Positions 56,650-64,000 of a DNA stretch of 64,000 bases are shown piece by piece; positions within the stretch are counted from its first letter, which is position 1; each line of letters opens with the position of its first letter. The translations under genes were made by a program, and so were the position numbers. The notes under the pieces are model-generated. The model ran no database searches. It worked only from the letters and a program-made list of their open reading frames with translations, and was not told the origin of the DNA. This DNA comes from Geosiphon pyriformis (taxonomy: Eukaryota; Glomeromycota; Glomeromycetes; Archaeosporales; Geosiphonaceae), in contig JAAOMT010000348.1 in assembly GCA_016748015.1 (NCBI GenBank), forward strand, positions 6,973 through 70,972, given 5' to 3'.

Positions 56650-57648
56650 ACATTATAAACATTGTTTAAAAGAAGAATTTAAATATTAACTGGCACAAAG
56701 TCAAGAATTATTTGGGTGTTTTAGATAATATATGTACTAATACTTTTACTGACACTGTTTTTTTTTTTTCTTGGTATTTTTTTTTCTAATTGAAAAAGCA
56801 TTACATGTTGGCCAAGAGTGGTATTATTTTTAATAATTCTAAATATTTTATTCATAAAGTCTTTTGGTCTATTTATTATGTGCATTGAAAAGTTGGTTCT
56901 GGTTTTAAAGTTTTAGATAATAGTTTATTATCAGACATTGATTGGCTTAGCTCATCTTTGGTATGGTATTCTAATTCACATATGGCTGTTAATTTTACTA
57001 GTAAGCCTATTACTAGTGCCCACACATATTTTATGAAAGCTTTGCATTATTGACTACCAGTTGCTGTTCAAAAGCACCTATATAACAAGTGTTATCCCAG
57101 TGTATTGTGTTTGTATTGTGATAATATTGAGATTTTAGATTATGTTTTTTCTTGTGTAATTAATGTTTCTGCTCATTATCAATTGTTAAATGCCCATGCA
57201 ACTGCTTGGAGTGTAATTTCTGGTCTTTTTTGGTTCTTTTCATGTATGTCTTAATTGTTGTTCTTCTGTGTTTTGAATATTGCAATATGTATAGTTTTTT
57301 GTAAGAGTTTTGTCTTTAAAAATTGGCTTTAAGAAACTGTATCTGTCTTTGAAAGTTCTAAGATTACAAATTAGAAGATTGTGAACTTTGTGAGTAATTT
57401 TTGTCTTGCTTTTAGAAATAAGATTTGGTTGGTCTGTACTAAGCATTATACTTTTATGAAAAAAAATAGACTGGTATTATGTAATAGTTTAGCTCTGATT
57501 TTAGTTTTTGGAGTGTTTTTGATGTTTTTTGCTAATATGGTCAAATTGCTTGGTATTGCTGAGACATTTGGTGCTAGTTTTGAATTATGTAAATCTTGTT
57601 TATTTTTTTCAGATATTGAAAATCCAGTTTTAGTTTATATAGGTGTTT
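56650..57648 (+). pseudogene. LINE ORF2 C-terminal fragment (RNase H end and zinc-ribbon-like tail)
   Basis: Begins at E's LTR with INWHKVKNYLGVLDN, the end of the LINE RNase H. Then LVWYSNSHMAVNFTSK, YFMKALHY-stop-LPVAVQKHLYNKCYP, a Cys block VLCLYCDNIEILDYVFSC (His ligand now Tyr), LNAHATAWSVISGLF, and an open block 57381-57650 ending IENPVLVYIGV. From memory this is the C-terminus of LINE reverse transcriptases very common in Rhizophagus. The 5' part is missing. Confidence 0.8.
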
Positions 57649-57830
57649 AGTATTGTTTTAATTAGCTTAAATGACTGGTTATATATAGAAAATACATGAT
57701 TTACACCTAATTTAGATTGATTATTTAATGTATTATACTAGATAATATTTGGACTTTACTTGTTAAATAAATAAAAAAAATAATAATAGTAATAAAAAAA
57801 TTTGGAAATAGAAGAATAGTTTATATTATT
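57649..57830 (+). repeat. LINE 3' untranslated end
   Basis: The sequence after the ORF2 stop (TATTGTTTTAATTAGCTTAAATGAC...) recurs in decayed form at about 59250-59390, so it belongs to the LINE. It ends in an AATAATAG-type low-complexity tail near 57770-57810. Confidence 0.6.
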
Positions 57831-57899
57831 AATAAAAAATAATACATTAATATAATTTTATATCTTATATTAATATTTTTAAACTTTAATATTAGGTAT

Positions 57900-59400
57900 C
57901 AATTATATTTTTTAATAATTTTTATTAAATAATTTTTAAAAATAATAATTACAAATAAATACTAATAAATAATCTTTTATTACAAAAATATTTAAATACT
58001 TAAAAAAACTTAAGAAGAAAAATAAGTAAATTAAAAAAAATTAAATATTTAAAAATGATTTTAATTATTTTTATCAATATATGTTTTATATATTAAACAT
58101 GTTTTTTTAAAGTTAAAAAATATATTATTTATATAATTATTTTCTAAAAATAAAGTAACTAATTATATAACATCAGTAATTAATATATATGATAATTAAT
58201 AAAAATTATAATTTTTAATTGTAACAATATTAAATTAATATTAAAAAGTCCTGATTTTTGTTAAATTAAATATTATTATATTTAAACTTAATTTAATTTA
58301 AAAATATTTTTGTTAAATAAGTAAAAGTTAAAAGCTATTTTAATATCTTAAACAATAAATAAACTAATGTATTAATTAATTTAATTATGTTTTAGAGTTT
58401 ATTTTTCTAGCAAATATTAAAAAAAAATTTTTAATAATAACTAATTAGATAGTTTTTACTAATATTATTATTTTATTAAATTTACAAATAATATAATTAA
58501 GCACTTTTTGTAAAAAATTGATTTAAGTTTTAAGATTATGAATTTTTTATCTATTGGATATATTAATTGATATCTTATTATTTTAATTTAATATTCTAAT
58601 TTTTATATAGCTATTGGTTTTATAAATAAATTTTTTATTGATTTATGCATATATTTAATAAAAGCTTTATATAAAAAATTACCAGCTACTATCAAAAAAC
58701 AATTGTATAATAGTAAATATTCAAACATATTATGTATACAATATAGAAAAGTAAAATTTTTAGACTGTATTTTTATTTATAGCTTAAATTTGTTTATTTA
58801 TTAAGAGTTATTAAACAAATAATCTTTCTTTTAAAAGTTTTTAATTAGTATTAATTTGGTATTTTTAATAATGTTTTAGTTATTAATTTAAAGTTTTTTT
58901 AATATTAGCTTATATTTAATTTTATATAAAAAGTTTATTTATAAAAACTGATAAATAAAAATTAAACCAGTTTTTAATAATATTAAGACTATTATATTAA
59001 AACTGATTAATTTTATATAAAAATTAGTTATAAAGATTATATATAATTATTTAATTTAAAGTTATAAATAATGATAAAATAAAAAAAAATTATTAAATAA
59101 TAATAATATAATATGTATTAATATTTCAAATTTTTTAAAAGTAATAATTTATATTTATTAAAAGTTATTAAAAACATATTATTAGTTTTAGATTAAAAAT
59201 TAGTATATATATTTTTTTAATATAATTATTAATATATTTATTAAAATAGTTTTATAGTATTGTTTTAATTAATTAAATAACTAATTATATATAATAAGTA
59301 CATAAATTATATTTAATTTAGAATTTTAAATAGTTGTATTATATTAGATAGTAATTAAATTTTGTTTATAAAAAAAATTTATTATAACTATTTTTTTGAT
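57900..59400 (+). pseudogene. Extremely AT-decayed LINE ORF2 copy
   Basis: Almost free of G and C, yet aligns to the other two LINE pieces: GTTTTAGAGTTTATTTT at about 58388 with 63386, ALYKKLPATIKKQLYNSKYSNILC (split: ALYKKLPATI and QLYNSKYS) at about 58665-58735 with 57035-57105, and the 3' UTR at 59250-59390. Same coding order, essentially every C and many G replaced by T and A. Start uncertain. Confidence 0.65.
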
Positions 59401-59742
59401 AATTTATAATACTTTAATTATAGTTTTATTATTTTTATTACTTATAAAAAAATTTGCATTAAAATTTTAATATTTATTATTATTTTGAATATATATTAAT
59501 AAAATATTTATAAAATTTATTAAAATTAATTAAGTTGTTTAAAATATAAAAAAACAATATTTTAAGTAAATTACTAAAAAATTTTTAGAAATTAACAAAA
59601 AATATAATATTATTACTATAAAATATTTACAATTAAAAAAAACTTTTTTCTTTTCTTTATCCAAAATTCTTCAAAAAGCACATTTCTGAAAAATAAGTTT
59701 TTTGTTTTTTTTAATATTTTTTTACCTAATAATTCTTTTTTT
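59401..59742 (+). other. AT-rich spacer, no gene seen
   Basis: Continues the AT-only sequence; towards 59640-59740 it becomes pyrimidine-rich and may be the 5' UTR of the next LINE. Nothing else supportable. Confidence 0.5.
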
Positions 59743-62544
59743 ATGAAGTTAAAAGCTGTTTTAAGTGGCAACATATCAAAAAAAAAAGCCCTCAAAAGTG
59801 TCTTTTATGGTCTTGCTGGTGGTTTTTTTTTACAGAAAAAGAAGATTGTTCTTGGTGTTATTAGAAGTTTTTGGTCTCTTTTTTTAAATATTATTAATGT
59901 TAATTTGCTGTTAATTCACGTTCTCAGGAAGTAGTTGGACCTCTAGTAACTGAATTTATCTTCAAATTATCTCCTATAATTTGAACTGCTGGGCTTATAA
60001 GTGGAATGGCCAATTCCTTGCCAGTTACTTTATGTAATTACATTGTAGTAAACGTTAACTCTTTCCCAGGAATTGCTTGTTTGGAAGCTTACTAAAAATG
60101 TGTAGTTACTTTGCTGTGAAAGTCAACTCTTCTACAGGAATTTCGTCTGTAGACTACCCCAATAATTATGATAAAAAAAGAAAAGAAAATAAAAGAAATG
60201 TAAAAGAAATAGAATTTTATCAAAGAAAACGTTTTTTATCCAGGCCTGGAGTCACTAACAGTTTATTGAAATTGGTAGCTAATCAATTTCAAAACGTTAG
60301 TTGTGTTGAGGGAATTTCAAGTGTAATAATTTAAGAATTTAGTTTTTGAATATTTAATTTTTATTTGAATATGTAAAAGATGATTTGTTTTAATTAAGAT
60401 ATTTAAAGTAGAATGCTATGATAAGATACTATGGGAAGATATAAGAAAATACATTTTCTTGAAGAGAGAAGCTCTTTTTTTATACAACTTGTTGTAATAC
60501 TAGTCTTTGAACTTGCACTTTTCTCTTTGCTACAATTTGGGTGAACTAAAGATATATTTCGGCAAATTTACAAGTTATTTCACTGAACTATTGATTATTT
60601 CGGCGATTTTTCATTAATTTCGGCAAATTTTGACTATGTTAAATGGTTCAGGGTATTGTGTAATTTGATCATCTTAATTTCTAGAGTACAAATCGGATTA
60701 TTGATTGAGTAATGATATTTGATAATTTGGTTAAATAATAAGTGATAATTGAAATAATAATAATATATGCTAATTAATAATAGGAATTATAAGGGTAATT
60801 TCGTGCTAATTAATAACTAAAATTCTACTGGTAACATTGGGAATATCAAATACTTTGATAATAAGAAAAATGTTTTTTTGATCAAATCTAAGTCTGATAA
60901 TAATGTGTATTCTAATGTGGATAATTTGTCTGAAGATAATAAGAGAGTTGACATGTCTGGTATTCTTAATAGATTTTTTCTAAGCTTGGCTATTACCACT
61001 CCTAAAGCAAAACATATCAATACTAATGCTGTTTTTGGTTTTCTTAACTTTGATATGGATAATAATGATAAGGTTTTTCTCTCTTCTCACCTCCTAATCT
61101 CTTTAGATAGAAAATAAATCAACCCTAAAATTGCTAAAACTTAGATAAAAGTTACTATTAAAAAGTTGTTTGCTTTGGATATCAATTTTTCAGCAATAGA
61201 AGACAAATTTGTAATGATAAACACTCAGAAAATTAGGAGAATTTTTTTAATTGTTAATAATTTTGAGAGGGCCATTACTTCCTTAAAGTTTGAAGAGATT
61301 ATTTGATTTACTTTTACTTTAAAACAAAGCATAAAGAAGGCTGTATCATTGGTCAGAAAAAAAAAGATTGCCATAAACAGCAATCTCAAAAGACAAAAAA
61401 TTTATTCAAATTGGATCATAGTAATTAAAAAAATTCTTATAGATATACTGAAGAAAATAATCATTGTAGCTCTGTTTGAATTTGGTCAAGTAGTGTCAAT
61501 CTAATTGCAACTTATTGGGCTGTAGCAAAAAGCTATGGTAAAATTTACCAAATCAAATCAGACTAATTAGCTAGTAACTAGATGATTATTTCTAATCAAA
61601 AAAAATTTAGTGCATGTTGCAAAAGCTGTGAAAGATTGTAATATTTGGATTTCAAGAGATTGGTTTAAAGTGCTTTTGTTTATTTTGTTAGTAGAAACAA
61701 TGGCTTATGATTTTAGGACTCTTTTGAATAGAACTGGTAGAAAAACATACATTATTAATTACTTGCTTGATACTGGCAACTGAGTTTGCTGTACTATAGT
61801 TGGTTTCAAATTGAAAAAAAATCTTGAATCTATCTTTCACACAGAGCCAATTTTGGGTGATATAAAACTTTTTTGAGTAAGAATAAATTTGGTTTGGTGT
61901 AAAAAGTATGAAAGATTTGGCCACTTAGTTTTAGAGTATAATACATTAGATACATCTATTTTTATACTTTTAAAAATATTTAAAAAGGCTGTTTTTGATG
62001 CAAATCACTTTTAATTGGCAAAATTATATGCTAAAAGGAATGTTTTTATCTTCTATTCTGCTGTCTTTAATGACAAGTCATGAGTTTAAGTAATTTTGAT
62101 GACATTTTCTTTTTATGGTTTGTTTGTTGGTTCTGGTTCTCTTCTTTCTGGTGCCTTGAGTTTGAGTGATAATTTTTCTCCTATTTTAACTGATAACTTA
62201 TCCTTAGATGTTTGTTTGGCCTCTTTAAAATGTTTTTTAAGCTCTTAACTAATCAGGTTTCTAACATAATACACAAACTCAGCAACATAAAATTGGTGCC
62301 TTTGGCTCCTCTTCTTTTTTCTTATAACTTGGTTACCCTAATGACTGCTGATTTGGATTTGGGTTTGAATATGATTTTGAATGGTCCTAAGTTGATGTTT
62401 TTATTTTTTTCTCTTGTTTTTTCTGATGTTTCAGCTTTGGGTTTGAGTAATTTAAAAGTTTTGACTACCAAAGTGGGCTGTTTGGAGTCAAAATTGATGG
62501 CTCTTAAGGTTTTTGTTGGTTCAGTTCTGACAAAGTTAGATTAA
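59743..62544 (+). pseudogene. LINE ORF1, split by a solo LTR
   Basis: Starts MKLKAVLSGNISKKKAL at 59743; KKKIVLG ends at 59855 and NIKYFDNKKNVFLIK resumes after the LTR. Then MSGILNRFFLSLAITTPKAK, VFGFLNFDMDNND, the RRM-like region about 61390-61860 and a worn zinc knuckle CKKYERFGHLVLEY at about 61897-61940 (two Cys to Tyr). A Leu-rich C-terminal block (62212-62544) follows, ending LESKLMALKVFVGSVLTKLD. Resembles the LINE ORF1 nucleic-acid-binding protein family of AM fungi. Many stops. Confidence 0.75.
59856..60836 (-). repeat. Solo LTR, family III, inside LINE ORF1
   Basis: Plus-strand TGTTATTAGAAG...ACTGGTAACA, 981 bp. Perfect TTGG duplication at 59852-59855 and 60837-60840. ORF1 codons join cleanly across it. 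TTCGGCGAT remains of the CpG motif at about 60599. Confidence 0.9.
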
Positions 62545-62599
62545 TTGTGTATTGGCTTGGTTTTTTTTAAGAACTTTTTATCTCAATAACTGATTTGGT

Positions 62600-64000
62600 T
62601 TAAAAGTTTGCTATGTACAATGTTTAGGATCTTAACATTTCTGCCAAACAGAAAGACATTGTTTGTTAACATAAAGAATCAGAAAACATAATTTCAAATA
62701 TTACAAAAATAAAGTTAAGATCTGATATTAGACCATGGATTATGAACAAGTTTAATGAGATAAAAATTTTTTTGTCTGGCTTAAACAAAGGGTTTTTTAG
62801 TGCTGAAGTGACAATTATTATGAACAATTCTCTTGCATATCATGTTTTTAAGATTGAGGAAATCTTTGATTATTTTGTTTTAGTTTAGCTTCTCTTTAAA
62901 GACAAGCTTTTGATTGCAATTTTGAATTTATATGCTAGTGCTTTTGCTAAGACTAGGTTTGGTCAGGCTTTAGAAGTCAACTTTTTTATTGCTAAAACTG
63001 TTAACTCTAGTACTTTTGCAGTTTTAAGTGGAGATTTCAATAAAAATAGATCTAAAAAAAATGTAAGTTTTAAGTTTTGCTTGAATTTGAGTTTGATTAA
63101 TTTTTTTAATAAACATTTACTGGTTAAAGCTTCTATTTGGAGCAATTTAAAAAGTGCTGAGAAGATCATTAATTATATTTTTATAAATAAAAGTTTGTTG
63201 TCTGTAATAATTGGTCATATAATTAATTTTGTTTCTGATTTCTTTAATACAGATTACAAAGCTGTTTTGGTCTTAGTTGGTCTGAGTGGTCTTTTAGATA
63301 CTTATCTCAACAGCAATTGTAAATAGACTAATAGAAATAAATGGAAGTTTAAGATTAAGAATGCTAATACTAATAAATGATCATGTTTTAGAGTGTGTTT
63401 ATTGGGCAAATTCTTGAAAAAATTGGCTAATTTTAATAGTATGAGGAATGATAAAGATTTGAACACTATATAAGAGATTTTAAAAAATATGGTGGTTGGT
63501 TCTGCTGATAAAGTGTTTTCTAAATTTTGGTTTAGTGAGTTTAAATGTTCAAAAAATAAGCAATTGTTAAGATTCTTTTAACTTGAATTATTGGTGGCCA
63601 AATTGGCAAAGAGTTTGAGTTTGATTCAAGATTCTGATGCTAATTATTTTATTAATACATAATCTACTATTAATAATGAAAAGGCTTTTAAGTTATGCAT
63701 TATGATTAATAATAATAAGAGTTTGGGGATAATTTAATATCACTTGTTAAAGATCTGGAAGAAGTATTATAAGTCCAAGTATTATGAATCTAGAATTGCC
63801 AAGAATGTTTTAATTAGAAAAACAATTAACAAATACATAGAAAATTTTTGCTTTGATAAAAACTGAATAATTAAAAATGTTTTAAAGTGATCATTTCAGA
63901 AAGTGGTTCTTAACCATCTGATAGTAGATAATAATTTAATTTTGGTGTCTAATAAAATTAAGTTCACAATTAACAGTATTATGAAAGGATGGACAAAAAA
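62600..64000 (+). pseudogene. LINE ORF2 N-terminal part: APE-type endonuclease and start of RT region
   Basis: MYNV-stop-DLNISAKQKDIVC opens an endonuclease domain: ITKIKLRSDIRPWIMNKF, VTIIMNNSLAYHV, LLIAILNLYASAFA, the SGDFNKN motif (GDFN kept, about 63026-63046) and FFNTDYKAVLVLVGL, where the catalytic Asp-His pair reads DY. Open block 62910-63326. The inter-domain region follows (FKCSKNKQLLRFF, KYYESRIAKNVLIRK) to the window end. RT motifs lie beyond 64000. Confidence 0.8.

Noticed and set aside
56900-59700. Host gene or RNA gene between E and the last LINE
   Set aside because: Everything alignable there is LINE sequence; the remaining AT-rich stretches show no tRNA fold or other signature I could support.
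59743-59934. Independent 63-codon gene
   Set aside because: Its first ~38 codons are LINE ORF1 and the rest runs into an inserted solo LTR.
1-64000. Alternative genetic code with TAA/TAG read as Gln
   Set aside because: Many stops stand at Gln sites, but TGA also replaces Trp and Arg, catalytic Asp and Cys/His are lost too, frameshifts are common, and other copies have CAA/CAG at the same sites. Mutation explains it better.

Overview
This window is a repeat graveyard from a very AT-rich fungal genome. The translated LINE remnants closely resemble, from memory, the LINE ORF1/ORF2 proteins that are abundant in arbuscular mycorrhizal fungi (Rhizophagus and relatives). The wealth of Ty3/gypsy elements suggests a Glomeromycotina fungus, perhaps of the Gigaspora side. 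That placement is inference. I see no host gene, tRNA or rRNA gene.

At least three Ty3/gypsy LTR-retrotransposon families are present. Family I: elements B (minus strand), C, D and E (plus strand). Family II: element A (minus). Family III: element F (plus) and three minus-strand solo LTRs. All share one unusual layout: Gag N-domain, Gag core, CCHC knuckle, retropepsin, a cysteine-rich domain I do not recognise, a dUTPase domain with the usual motifs, a second conserved domain, RT, RNase H, integrase, and a small accessory coding region just before the polypurine tract. In B one reading frame runs from Gag to RNase H, so the ancestor probably made a single polyprotein.

Layout: D (oldest) starts with a partial LTR at 1-171 and is split three times. 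B inserted into its gag (1496-19691), C into its dUTPase region (22842-32832), and a solo LTR into its integrase (35043-35831). B was itself split by A (2514-10559). Target duplications and continuity of the broken host coding sequence across each insertion support this order. D also holds a 402-nt assembly gap (33852-34253). F (36947-48730) contains two solo LTRs of its own family. It joins the 3' part of D to the middle of E's gag with no matching target duplication, so material was lost there. E (48731-56649) ends inside a LINE fragment (56650-57830). An extremely AT-decayed second LINE copy follows (about 57900-59400), then the 5' half of a third LINE (59743-64000), whose ORF1 is split by a solo LTR (59856-60836).

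Nothing here looks functional. Reading frames are broken by stops that mostly stand where relatives have Gln or Trp (C-to-T and G-to-A change), and catalytic Asp and Cys/His ligands are repeatedly lost by the same kind of change. The most interesting content is the conserved retroelement architecture (dUTPase, Cys-rich domain, accessory protein), the heat-shock-element-like promoter array in family I LTRs, and the clear insertion stratigraphy.
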